Source: an uncultured Acetatifactor sp.
GTDB taxonomy: Bacteria > Bacillota > Clostridia > Lachnospirales > Lachnospiraceae
NCBI GenBank assembly: GCA_910577665.1
Contig: CAJTOJ010000003.1
Location: 62,001-126,000, forward strand
Direction: 5' to 3'
Length of the DNA: 64,000 nt
This document shows positions 28,846 to 37,683 of this stretch, in pieces. Both the position numbers and the translations under genes were made by a program. Below the pieces are notes generated by a model. The model saw only the letters and a list, made by a program, of their open reading frames with translations, was not told where the DNA came from and ran no database searches. Every line of letters begins with the position of its first letter. Within the stretch, counting starts at the first letter, position 1.

Positions 28846-30562
28846 AAGCGAAAGGCAAGTTGCATTCATTATGAAGTTTACCGCACACATTCCTGTAAAA
28901 ACACGTAAATATGGCTATTCACTCTGTCTGTTTCTCCTGTTTTCCCTGGCTCTGTTCCTGCGTCTATGGCGGATCACCCAGGTGCCGGATATCACCCACA
29001 TGGACGAGGCCGGGCTGGGCTATAATGCCTGGTGCCTTGCCCATTATGGGGTGGACAGGTACTTAAATACCTATCCCATCTATCCCCAGAATTATGGTTT
29101 TGGGGGGCAGAGTCCCCTGTACACCTACCTGGTAGTGTTATTGGTGAAGGCAGCCGGCGGTTCACTATCCCTTTTCCTGGTACGCCTTCCCGGTGTCCTC
29201 TCCAGCATGCTTACGGTTCTTTCCGGCACCTGGCTTATGGCACTGGCCTTCCAGAACAGGAAACTCACCCTGTCAAGTGCCTTCCTTCTGTCCATCTGCC
29301 CTTATTTTATCATGCATGGCCGGATAGGACTGGACTGCAACCTGATGCTTGGCTGCACCACCCTGGCCCTGGCCCTGCTGTTTCTGTATCTAAAGACAGG
29401 GAAGCTGCGGGATCTGCTCCTGTACAGCATGGCTTTTGGCATTGTCCTGTACACATATGCCTTAAGCTATTTTGTGGTACCCCTTTTCCTGACAGCCGTG
29501 ACCTTGTACATGCTCTTTACCAGAAAGCTGACTTTCCGCCGTGCCCTGCTCTCCGCAGCCTGTGTCTGTGTGACCGCACTGCCCATCCTGCTGTTTTTGG
29601 GCGTCCTATTGCTGGGAATGCCTCCTTTTCATTTCCTGGGTATGACCATAGCCCCGATAGGCGCTGCCCGGATCTCGGAGGTGACAGGTAACAGCCTGGG
29701 CCGTTTCCTGCATACTGTTCTGGAAGGCCTGCAAATGTCCCTGACTTACGGCGCCTATCCTCAGGATGCCGTGCCCGGATTCTGGACCCTGTATCCCCTG
29801 TCCCTGCCCCTTATCATACTGGGCTTTGGTTACGCCCTCTGGCAGTCATGGCAAAGCCTTCTGTTCCACAGCAAACCCCGCAAAATCTCATGGCAGGAAA
29901 GACAGGGGATGGCAGAAAAGACATCTGCCAGCTTTGTATTCCTGTGCTACCTGGCTGCCTGTCTGGCTGCCATCGGTCTGGCCGGATCCCCCCAGGTATA
30001 CCGGATCAATTATATCTTCATTGCATATCTGTATTTCCTGGTGCTGGGCATCCGGGTACTCTGTGGGGGCATTGCCGCGCTCTGTCACCCATCCCTTGTC
30101 CTCAGAGGATGGCTGGCCGGTATTCTGTTCCTGTGCTACCTGTTGTCTGGCATATCATTTATAAAATACTATTTTACCGAATATTCCATTGCAGAAATAA
30201 CCAAATATCCCAACTCCCTGTACATGGTTCCCCCCAATGATGCCATCGAAGATGCCAGGAACCGGGAAGATATCCAGGATATCTACATTGACTATATCGG
30301 GGTGTCAGAGTACCTTTCTTTTTACTTTCCCATCTCCCCCTATGAGATTGACCGGACCACCCACGGGGAACCGCTGGAAGAATACCAGCTCAAGGAGGGC
30401 TATGGAAGGTACCATTTCGTGATAGACACCGACACCCCTCTGGTTGCAGACAATGTCTATATTGTCCACAGGGATAACCAGGAATTTGCCACCCGGATAG
30501 AAGCCTCCGGGCAGATGCGGGAATGTGTTGTGTATGGGGATTATGTTCTGTATGTGCTGTAG
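28835..30562 (+). CDS. GT39-like integral membrane glycosyltransferase
   Basis: 575-aa polytopic protein with about ten or more membrane segments. The first periplasm-facing loop has DITHMDEAGLGYNAW, the acidic motif typical of GT-C enzymes (PMT/ArnT type), which use lipid-linked sugars on the outer face of the membrane. The C-terminal ~120 residues are extracellular. It starts inside the end of the ABC fusion gene (overlap 11 bp). A second ATG at 28871 is possible; neither has a strong ribosome site. Donor, acceptor and link to the ABC proteins are unknown; glycosylation of cell-surface polymer or protein is the likely role. Confidence 0.78.
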   Translation: MIYKSERQVAFIMKFTAHIPVKTRKYGYSLCLFLLFSLALFLRLWRITQVPDITHMDEAGLGYNAWCLAHYGVDRYLNTYPIYPQNYGFGGQSPLYTYLVVLLVKAAGGSLSLFLVRLPGVLSSMLTVLSGTWLMALAFQNRKLTLSSAFLLSICPYFIMHGRIGLDCNLMLGCTTLALALLFLYLKTGKLRDLLLYSMAFGIVLYTYALSYFVVPLFLTAVTLYMLFTRKLTFRRALLSAACVCVTALPILLFLGVLLLGMPPFHFLGMTIAPIGAARISEVTGNSLGRFLHTVLEGLQMSLTYGAYPQDAVPGFWTLYPLSLPLIILGFGYALWQSWQSLLFHSKPRKISWQERQGMAEKTSASFVFLCYLAACLAAIGLAGSPQVYRINYIFIAYLYFLVLGIRVLCGGIAALCHPSLVLRGWLAGILFLCYLLSGISFIKYYFTEYSIAEITKYPNSLYMVPPNDAIEDARNREDIQDIYIDYIGVSEYLSFYFPISPYEIDRTTHGEPLEEYQLKEGYGRYHFVIDTDTPLVADNVYIVHRDNQEFATRIEASGQMRECVVYGDYVLYVL

Positions 30563-31380
30563 GCTCTCTCCTTCATCCGATGATACACCCCGGAGAATAC
30601 CTTGCTGTCTGCCAGTGCCCTGCGCAAAGGTGCCAGGGTAAGGGCCATTATGACTTTATACCTCAGCAGTTCGCCCTTCCCCATGTAGGTATGGATAATC
30701 AGACTGTGTTCCTTCCTGTCCCGTCTCCTGTTCTTCCGGCTTTCGGAATAGCCCCCTCCTTCATAGGAAGCCACCGCAAAGCCCATATGGAACATCTGCG
30801 CCCCTGCCCGGTAGTAACACCACAGGAAATGATCATAGTCTGCCCGGATCCGGTACTGTAGATCAAATGGTTTCTCCCTGCACAGGGCAGCACTGTAGAA
30901 GCAGGACTGATGGCAGGGAATGTTCCGGTAACAGACAAATCCGTTGATGACCGGTGGTGAGGCAATGACCACCTGGTTCTTCTCCCCATAGGTATCCCCG
31001 TACAGCACCATGCGGGAGATGTCTGCGCCGGAAGCCGCCCGGGCCTTGATCCCCTCTCTGGTGCGCTCCAGCACATACTGGTCCGCAAAAGTATCCCCGC
31101 AGTTTAAGAACAGCAAAAACTCTCCTCTGGCATGGGAGACGGCCTGGTTCATGGCATCATAAATCCCTGTATCCTGTTCCTGGTACAGATGTACCGTCTC
31201 GGAGGGCTCTGCTTTTCTCTTCCTCCAGGCCTTGAGCCAGGCATCCACGGAACCGTCCGTACTGCCTCCATCTTTGATGATAATTTCATAGTCCCTGCAG
31301 CTTTGTGCAAAAATGCTGTCCAGTGTCTGATTCAGTTTTTCTCCTGGATTCAAGCATACCACAATGATGGAAAAATTCAT
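30541..31380 (-). CDS. GT2 family glycosyltransferase
   Basis: Cytoplasmic GT-A fold transferase of 279 aa. MNFSIIVVCLNPGEKLNQTLDSI, DGGSTDGSVD and FLNCGDTF (DXD-like CGD) are GT2 landmarks, with EQDTGIYDAMNQAVSHARGE between them, as in transferases for surface polysaccharide. The gene converges on the GT39-like gene and their 3' ends overlap by 22 bp (30541-30562). Ribosome site GGGAGAGAG. Donor and acceptor are unknown. Confidence 0.87.
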   Translation of the reverse strand: MNFSIIVVCLNPGEKLNQTLDSIFAQSCRDYEIIIKDGGSTDGSVDAWLKAWRKRKAEPSETVHLYQEQDTGIYDAMNQAVSHARGEFLLFLNCGDTFADQYVLERTREGIKARAASGADISRMVLYGDTYGEKNQVVIASPPVINGFVCYRNIPCHQSCFYSAALCREKPFDLQYRIRADYDHFLWCYYRAGAQMFHMGFAVASYEGGGYSESRKNRRRDRKEHSLIIHTYMGKGELLRYKVIMALTLAPLRRALADSKVFSGVYHRMKERAYSTYRT

Positions 31381-31534
31381 ATCTCTCTCCCTTTACTCCC
31401 TGGTCCAGACAAACCTAAGCCAAAAGACCGGAACCATTCAGTCACGCCATTCCTATGTCATTGCCGTCTGCACCAACAGCCCACCCGATCCTGCCAGCAA
31501 CTTATACCTTTGCCAGATGCCCGTGGCGGTTCTC

Positions 31535-33040
31535 TCAGAACAGCTTCTTGTGCCGGTTCAGCAGGTAGAAGCCGCCCCCGGCCAGCACAAGAAACAGGAT
31601 GCACACCGGCCAGCTTACAAAGACCGCAGATGTGGCAATCCCTGTGTTGGAGAGGCTGTACGCAAGTGCATTGGCTGCCATATGGATCGCCACCGGCACC
31701 CAGAAGCACCCGAAATATTCATAGGCATAGGCCAGCAACAGACCAATGGCAAAGGCATAGATCCCCTGGACAGAATTCCCATGATACATGCCGAAAAAAG
31801 CAGCAGAGATGACAAAAGATGCCCCTGGCTTCATGCTCCTCCTCAGACAATTATAAATGATTCCCCTGAAAAGCAGTTCCTCTGCAATGGGTGTCACAAG
31901 GCTATAGCTTATAAAGCCCAGCAGGAAAACAGCGGAATACTGGCTCTCCTGAACCGCCTGATAGGTTGCGGACAACTCTGGAATTCCCAGCAGCTCCAGC
32001 AACAGATTCAGTCCCGGCACCGCCCCCACTGTCACCACTGCCAGCAGCACATAATCTGCCTTTGGTTCTCCCTTGATATGTAAGAGCCTGTTTTCCTCCT
32101 TAGCCCGTCCAATCACCCTTCTGGCAATCTTCCCTATGGAGATGGCACCTGCTGCAAAGCCCACCATAGACATAATGGTGACTGCATTTCCGGTGTAACC
32201 GACCAAAGTCCCTGTTTCATCCCGGACGAACAGGAAAGGCCAGCCTTTCACAGAGGTACCCACAAATTCAAACAACATATTCATCATATTCACTGCCAGG
32301 TTCCGCATCAGTATAAACAGCAGGAAAGGCAGGGCAAGCTGCCAGATCCTCTGGGAAGGTGTCAGTTTCCTTGCCTCCTCTGTCCCCCGCAGCAGGAATT
32401 TCTGCAGTTCTTCCACAGAGCGGACAATATAGTCTGTCTTGGACTCTTTCAACTCCTCCATACTGCCGTACCCATAGGTGACACCTACACTCTCAACGCC
32501 CTGTGCTTTAGCCCCTTCTGTGTCAAAGCGCCGGTCTCCGATCATATACACCTGATCCGGCTCCACTGGCTTGTCCCCAAATAACTGTTTCAAGGCTTCC
32601 GCCACCACTTCATCCTTGTTCACCCTTGTGCCGTCCAGTTCACTTCCCACCACCACCTTAAAATACCGGGCGATCTGGAAATGCTCCAGGATCTGCTTTA
32701 CAAACACTGTGGGCTTGCTGGAGGCCACTCCCAGGAACATGCCCTTGGAATTCAGTGCCTGGAGCATTTCCGGGATACCTGGGTAGATCTTATTCTCAAA
32801 GACCCCCTTGTCCTGGAAGCGCTCCCGGTATTTTTCCACCGCGGCCTGGGCCTGTTCCTCACTCATATGGTAGAACTCCTGGAAGCTCCCCTTCAAGGGC
32901 GGCCCGATAAAAGGTTCCAGCTTGTCCAGGTCAGGTTCTTCAATCCCCATGGCACTTAAAGCATACTGCACACAGGTACAGATTCCCTCCTTGGGGTCCG
33001 TCAATGTCCCGTCCAGGTCAAATAATAGATACTGTTTCAT
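31535..33040 (-). CDS. HAD phosphatase fused to CPBP membrane protease
   Basis: A 501-aa two-domain protein. Residues 1-217 form a Gph-like HAD hydrolase: nucleophile motif DLDGTLTD (D8, D10), SSKP (107-110), and GDRRFD (D169, D173). From about 230 on there are several membrane segments with the CPBP/Abi signature: EELLFRG (E387, E388, R392), FFGMYHG (H420) and H453/N457. CPBP proteins include CAAX-type proteases and bacteriocin-immunity proteins. All catalytic residues of both halves are present, and one continuous frame links them. Hairpin and GGGGTG ribosome site directly upstream (33046-33070). Follows greA. Joint function unknown. Confidence 0.88.
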   Translation of the reverse strand: MKQYLLFDLDGTLTDPKEGICTCVQYALSAMGIEEPDLDKLEPFIGPPLKGSFQEFYHMSEEQAQAAVEKYRERFQDKGVFENKIYPGIPEMLQALNSKGMFLGVASSKPTVFVKQILEHFQIARYFKVVVGSELDGTRVNKDEVVAEALKQLFGDKPVEPDQVYMIGDRRFDTEGAKAQGVESVGVTYGYGSMEELKESKTDYIVRSVEELQKFLLRGTEEARKLTPSQRIWQLALPFLLFILMRNLAVNMMNMLFEFVGTSVKGWPFLFVRDETGTLVGYTGNAVTIMSMVGFAAGAISIGKIARRVIGRAKEENRLLHIKGEPKADYVLLAVVTVGAVPGLNLLLELLGIPELSATYQAVQESQYSAVFLLGFISYSLVTPIAEELLFRGIIYNCLRRSMKPGASFVISAAFFGMYHGNSVQGIYAFAIGLLLAYAYEYFGCFWVPVAIHMAANALAYSLSNTGIATSAVFVSWPVCILFLVLAGGGFYLLNRHKKLF

Positions 33041-33052
33041 ATTTACACCCCG

Positions 33053-33070
33053 TGCCCGCTTCAGCGGGCA
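33053..33070 (-). promoter_or_regulatory. Hairpin abutting the ribosome site of the HAD-CPBP gene
   Basis: TGCCCGCT-TC-AGCGGGCA pairs perfectly over 8 bp and ends next to GGGGTG. Upstream, on the minus strand, stands ATATTGACTGGTATGC, a sequence also found before the hairpin at 6791. A second 8-bp hairpin, GCCAGACC-GCA-GGTCTGGC, lies at 33095-33113. Confidence 0.6.
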
Positions 33071-33130
33071 TACCAGTCAATATTTGCTCTTTGTGCCAGA
33101 CCGCAGGTCTGGCAGGCTTCCAAACACGCT

Positions 33131-33634
33131 CTAGAAGCTTCTAATCCTGTCCCCGCTTTCGTCTGTGGTATTCTCGATCTTCAAGATCTTTACCTCATAG
33201 CCTACGGACTCATTCACCTGCACATGGACAGTCTGTCCCTCCTTCTTCTTCAGAAGGGCTTTCCCCAGAGGACTTTCGTTGCTGATCATATTCTCCAGGG
33301 AATTGCCACGCACAGTAGTCACAATACGGTAAGTCTCCACTGAACCATCGTCTGCAAATTCCACTGTCACCGTATTGTTCAGACCCACCTCATCCTCTGC
33401 CGAATCCTCCGAGATCACTTTTGCCGTCCGGATCATCCGCTCCAGATATCGGATCCTGCTCTCATTCTGGTTCTTGTACTTCTTGGCCGCATGGTATTCA
33501 AAATTCTCGCTTAAATCTCCATGTGCCCTGGTCTCCTTCACATCTTCCAGGGCTTTGGGGCGTACCACCAGCTTCCGGTACTCAATCTCTTCCTCCATCT
33601 TCCGTATATCACTTTTTGTCAACTGATCATACAT
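33131..33634 (-). CDS. greA: Transcription elongation factor GreA
   Basis: Binds RNA polymerase and stimulates cleavage of backtracked transcripts. The 167-aa length fits. The N-terminal coiled coil holds the acidic tip and ARAHGDLSENFEYHAAK-like motif (here RAHGDLSENFEYHAAKK), and the C-terminal FKBP-like domain ends NESPLGKALLKKKEGQTVHVQV. GGGAGGG lies before the ATG. Between the MraY-like gene and the HAD-CPBP gene on the same strand, with short gaps, so probably co-transcribed. Confidence 0.94.
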   Translation of the reverse strand: MYDQLTKSDIRKMEEEIEYRKLVVRPKALEDVKETRAHGDLSENFEYHAAKKYKNQNESRIRYLERMIRTAKVISEDSAEDEVGLNNTVTVEFADDGSVETYRIVTTVRGNSLENMISNESPLGKALLKKKEGQTVHVQVNESVGYEVKILKIENTTDESGDRIRSF

Positions 33635-33727
33635 CTTATCACCCTCCCGTCAATCTGTCTATGGATGGCAATACCATTCCCCAAGGGCAGGGCCCCCCTG
33701 CTACAGGGCTTCGGAATCACCGCCACT

Positions 33728-34690
33728 TCACAGTACCAGCGCATAAATCACCGCCACCCCCAGCACAATCTGCACAATGGCAAACCGGAACACTGTCTGG
33801 GTATTGGACCACCCCCAGTTTTTCCGCACATGGTCATGAAGGGGGGTCCTGGTATTTTTCAAGACCCGGATTCCCAGCTTCAGAAGCGACACCTTCACAA
33901 GCCCCAACCCTCCATCCATAAGCAGCACAAATGCCACCGGAATATACAGCAGCGGACTGCCTGTCTTTAGGATGGCTATGCTGATAAACAGTCCCATGGC
34001 CTGGGATCCGGCATCTCCCATCAGCAGCCTGCTTGGCGTGGCATTGTACCAGAGATATCCCAGAATACAGATGGCGAACAGCAAAATCAGATAAGAGAAA
34101 TCCTCCCCCCTGCCCAGCACCCTGGTCAGCGCATAGATGGTCACAATCGTAATAATGGTCAGTGTCCCTGAGAGCCCGTCCACTCCGTCTGAGCAATTGG
34201 TCACATTGATGGACAGCCACACCAGGGCAACGATCAGCGCCGCAAAGAGCAGCTTCGGTATCTCTATCTGTACCTGGAACAGAGCCAGCTCCACCACATT
34301 GGGATTGTATTTGAGATAAGTCATCGCCACCAGGGCCGACACACACAGATCCAGGAAGCCCTTCTTCCACCTGCCCCAGGGTGTGCCGGAAGCATCATCC
34401 AGAAAGCCGGTGATCATACAGAGCACCATCAAGGTCAGATAGATGATCAGTTCTGCCTTCATTTTGGCAAAGAAAAACGCCGCAACCACGAACACCAGCA
34501 CGAAAATAATCCCGGCCCCCCTTGGTTTCCCGGCAGAAAGCTTACCATCATGGGCATATTCCCGCCCCAGGTCCTTGGGAAGATATCCCTGTAGCTTTGC
34601 AGTGGCAAGCAGGGTGGACCCAAAGACCAGGAGAATACCTGCCAGCGCCAACAATGATTCATATTCTGTAGAAATCCAATCATGTAACAT
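33728..34690 (-). CDS. MraY-like phospho-sugar polyprenyl transferase
   Basis: Polytopic membrane transferase (320 aa) of the MraY/WecA/TagO superfamily, which moves a sugar-1-phosphate from UDP-sugar to undecaprenyl phosphate. Visible motifs: GKPRGAGII at the N-terminus, GFLDD, NCSDGVDGLSG, LLMGDAGSQA and the cytoplasmic loop PLHDHVRKNWGW. The last two resemble MraY more than WecA. It is not inside a cell-division cluster, so it may be the single mraY moved away or a paralogue. I took 34690 because AGG is 6 nt before it; the frame runs further upstream without support. Confidence 0.82.
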   Translation of the reverse strand: MLHDWISTEYESLLALAGILLVFGSTLLATAKLQGYLPKDLGREYAHDGKLSAGKPRGAGIIFVLVFVVAAFFFAKMKAELIIYLTLMVLCMITGFLDDASGTPWGRWKKGFLDLCVSALVAMTYLKYNPNVVELALFQVQIEIPKLLFAALIVALVWLSINVTNCSDGVDGLSGTLTIITIVTIYALTRVLGRGEDFSYLILLFAICILGYLWYNATPSRLLMGDAGSQAMGLFISIAILKTGSPLLYIPVAFVLLMDGGLGLVKVSLLKLGIRVLKNTRTPLHDHVRKNWGWSNTQTVFRFAIVQIVLGVAVIYALVL

Positions 34691-34785
34691 AACACACCTG
34701 TTTCTGCGGGATATCCCCGCCTTGAATTTTGTAAAACATGGCACCTGGTCCCAGCGCTTCGCAAGCTTTACTTACCAACAGGCCC

Positions 34786-34814
34786 ATCATAGCATAAAAG
34801 CGGACCGGATGCAA
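34786..34814 (-). promoter_or_regulatory. Promoter of the MraY-like gene
   Basis: Minus-strand TTGCAT (34814-34809) and TATGAT (34791-34786), 17 bp apart, giving a ~90-nt leader. The 227-bp gap 34691-34917 otherwise shows no gene. Confidence 0.65.
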
Positions 34815-34917
34815 TTGTTTCAGTGGCTCACCGGATACCGGACCGCCCTCCCGAAAACTAAGATTCCCCATTTCACTTCCGTTGATACGCGTCTGTTATC
34901 CTCTGCATCCTCCTGCC

Positions 34918-37683
34918 TCATCGGTTCCTGTCCTCGTAGAACTCTCGCATCTGTCTCGCCGCCGTCTTCACTGCATCCAGAAAACCTGCCGCAGACATCC
35001 GGAGCGCCCCTTCCCCCCAGATGATCATCTGCTCTAAGGCGTCTGAGGTAGCCACTGTCACCTGGTGCTTCTTCCCTATATCGTGGACTGTCTTCTCAAT
35101 GTACTGGTCTGCAGTCTCTGCCTCCTTGGTGTATACCACATATATATTGTGGTATTTGCGGACAGATCCCGGATTTCCTTTCACCTTGTAGGCATCATAG
35201 ACCAGAATCAGGGTACAGCCCCTACAACCCTGGAAATTGCTGCAGATATCCATAAGCTTGTCCCGGGCACTGTCTATGTTCACAGCCGCCAGCTCCCGCA
35301 AGTCTTCCCAGGCAAAGATTATGTTGTAGCCGTCCACCAGAAAATATTCCTGCCTGACTGGCCGCAGGCTTTTGGAAGGTTTTCCATTTCCATTACCGCC
35401 CTTCCCGGATCCTTTTGTACCGGCGTCTTCAGGCTCCTTCCCCTCCCGCTCTTTTAAGGCATCCCCTCTGTACACCCCCCGGCCCAGGTTCTGGTGGTGG
35501 TACCGGTATGGCTCAAAATCCTGCTTCTCCTTGCCATAGGTGCGTTTGAAGATCTCCTCTATCTCCTCCTGTGTGATATAATCCGACCTGCCACTTCCGG
35601 TCTGGCTGGCCTGGCCACAGCCTCCCCCGGCCCCCTTCCCTGGCAGGATCCCGGCTCTCCCGGCCATATCAGTACCATCCGCATCAGCCTGCCCCTCCCG
35701 GGACGGTTCCTTCCAGCCGCTGTCCACATGGGCATACCCGGGCACCTGGTCCCAGCCCACCAGGAATCCCGACCCGTGGGCACAGAACACGGAAGAAGCC
35801 GGATTCTCCACATCTGCCTCCGGGTCGTATCCCATGGCCGCCACCACCTCCTCCGGATTGTGGCAGGGTTCATAGCCTTTTAACACACAGCTAAGACGCC
35901 CCTCCCCCCGGGTGTAGGCAGTGACCTCCCGCTGATAGGTGCCAAAAGTGGATGCCGGGGCGCTTCCCCTAAGGATGCTGTGCTCCCCCCTGGTCACAGG
36001 AGGATCGAACCTGCCGTGAAGCTTCTGGATATCTGACATGGCCCGGCCAAGCTGCGTGGAGGGGACCTCCAGGGTAAAGGAAAATACCGGCTCCAGCAGG
36101 ATCCCCTCCCCCTGGGAGGCCGCTTGCATCAGTCCCTGGCGCAAGGCCCTGTAGGTAGCCTGCCTGAAATCCCCTCCCTCTGTATGCTTCAGATGGGCAC
36201 GTCCGGCCAGCAGGGTGATCTTCATATCCGTCACAGGAGAACCTGTCAGCACCCCCAGGTGGGTCTTCTCCTCCAGGTGGGTGAGGATCAGACGCTGCCA
36301 GTTCCGGTCCAGGTCGTCCTCCTTGCAGGCGGTGGCAAACTGCAGGCCGCTGCCCGGCTCCCCTGGCTCCAGCAGCAGATGCACCTCCGCATAATGGCGC
36401 AGGGGTTCAAAGTGCCCGATGCCCACTACCGCTGTCCCTATGGTCTCCTTGTAGACAATACTGCCTGCCCCGAACTCCACCTCACAGCCATGCCGCTCCA
36501 GGATCAGACTCTTCAGGATCTCAATCTGCACCTCCCCCATGACCTGTACGTGGATCTGTCTGGAAGCCTCCTTCCAGACCACATGGAGTTCCGGATCCTC
36601 CTCTTCCAGTTCCTGGAGCCAGCCCAGGGCTTTCAGCGGATCATACCCTTCGGGAAGAACCATACGGTACGTCAGCACCGGCACCAGGACTGGCAGTTCC
36701 CCTCCTCCTTCTGCCCCCAGCCCCTGGCCTGCATAGGTTTCGTCCAGTCCTGTGACAGCGCAGATGCCCCCTGGTCCTACCTGGTCTGCCAGCTTGTACT
36801 GGGCGCCCCCATAGATCCTAAGCTGGTCTGCCTTCTCCTCCCAGACTGCCTCCCCGGGACGGGCACTGCCCTTATTCCCCAGGGGCATCTTCACCCGCAG
36901 CACCCCGCCTGTGACCTTCATATGCGTGAGCCTGGTTCCATTCCCGTCCCGGGAGATCTTATATACCCTGGCCCCGAAGGCCTCCGGGTACTCCTTCAGG
37001 CGGGCAAAACGCCGGATCCCTTCCAGAAGCTCCTCCACACCCTTAAGCAGCAGGGCGGAGCCAAAATAGCAGGGAAACACCTGCCGCCTGGCCACGGCTG
37101 CTGCCACAGATGCCTCCTGCAGGGTACCCTTCTCCAGATACTCCTCCAGCAGTTCTTCCCCGCACATGGATAATTCTTCCCGGAATTCCTCCCTCCCTTC
37201 CGCCTCCGGCCCGAATTCCAGACAATTGTCCCCGAACCCCTCCTGTAGTTTTCCAAGGAGCCATCCTTTGTCCGCCCCGGGCTGGTCCATCTTGTTCACA
37301 AACAGGAACACCGGGATCCCATACTGCTCCAGAAGCCGCCACAGTGTCCTGGTATGCCCCTGGATCCCGTCTGCCCCGCTGACCACCAGGATGCAGTAAT
37401 CCAGCACCTGCAGGGTACGCTCCATCTCCGCAGAAAAATCCACATGCCCAGGCGTGTCCAAAAGCGTCATGGCAAGCCCTTTCCAGCACAGGGACGCCTG
37501 CTTGGAAAATATGGTGATCCCCCTCTGTCTCTCCAGGGAAAAGGTATCCAGGAAAGCATCCCCGTGATCTACCCGGCCCATCCTGCGCAGGGCACCGCAG
37601 GTGTACAGAAGGGCCTCGGAGAGCGTGGTCTTCCCTGCATCCACATGGGCTAATATACCGATCACCAATTGACTTCCCTGCAT
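34918..37683 (-). CDS. TetM-like translational GTPase fused to YacP/Rae1-like NYN domain
   Basis: 921 aa. Residues 1-~640 align with the TetM/TetO/EF-G class: G1 AHVDAGKTT (12-20), G2 RGIT (54-57), G3 DTPGH (76-80), G4 NKMD (130-133), and domains II-V. In TetM the domain IV loop YSPVSTPADFR displaces tetracycline; here the matching segment is HLKHTEGGDFR, so the key tip is not kept. After a low-complexity linker (about 655-775) comes a YacP-type NYN nuclease domain: FLVDGYNII (D784), LVYDAYK (D830), ETADQYIE and ATSDALEQ. B. subtilis YacP (Rae1) cuts mRNA in the ribosomal A site. Start 37683 chosen for AGGAAGG 5 nt upstream. Overlaps the GNAT gene by 22 bp. Inferred role: ribosome rescue or mRNA surveillance. 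Confidence 0.88.
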   Translation of the reverse strand: MQGSQLVIGILAHVDAGKTTLSEALLYTCGALRRMGRVDHGDAFLDTFSLERQRGITIFSKQASLCWKGLAMTLLDTPGHVDFSAEMERTLQVLDYCILVVSGADGIQGHTRTLWRLLEQYGIPVFLFVNKMDQPGADKGWLLGKLQEGFGDNCLEFGPEAEGREEFREELSMCGEELLEEYLEKGTLQEASVAAAVARRQVFPCYFGSALLLKGVEELLEGIRRFARLKEYPEAFGARVYKISRDGNGTRLTHMKVTGGVLRVKMPLGNKGSARPGEAVWEEKADQLRIYGGAQYKLADQVGPGGICAVTGLDETYAGQGLGAEGGGELPVLVPVLTYRMVLPEGYDPLKALGWLQELEEEDPELHVVWKEASRQIHVQVMGEVQIEILKSLILERHGCEVEFGAGSIVYKETIGTAVVGIGHFEPLRHYAEVHLLLEPGEPGSGLQFATACKEDDLDRNWQRLILTHLEEKTHLGVLTGSPVTDMKITLLAGRAHLKHTEGGDFRQATYRALRQGLMQAASQGEGILLEPVFSFTLEVPSTQLGRAMSDIQKLHGRFDPPVTRGEHSILRGSAPASTFGTYQREVTAYTRGEGRLSCVLKGYEPCHNPEEVVAAMGYDPEADVENPASSVFCAHGSGFLVGWDQVPGYAHVDSGWKEPSREGQADADGTDMAGRAGILPGKGAGGGCGQASQTGSGRSDYITQEEIEEIFKRTYGKEKQDFEPYRYHHQNLGRGVYRGDALKEREGKEPEDAGTKGSGKGGNGNGKPSKSLRPVRQEYFLVDGYNIIFAWEDLRELAAVNIDSARDKLMDICSNFQGCRGCTLILVYDAYKVKGNPGSVRKYHNIYVVYTKEAETADQYIEKTVHDIGKKHQVTVATSDALEQMIIWGEGALRMSAAGFLDAVKTAARQMREFYEDRNR

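Noticed and set aside
33728..34690. Firm call of the essential mraY
   Set aside because: Motifs fit MraY well, but the gene is outside a division cluster and may be a paralogue, so no symbol was given.
34918..37683. Tetracycline-resistance gene
   Set aside because: The GTPase core resembles TetM, but the domain IV loop that displaces the drug is not conserved and a nuclease domain is attached.
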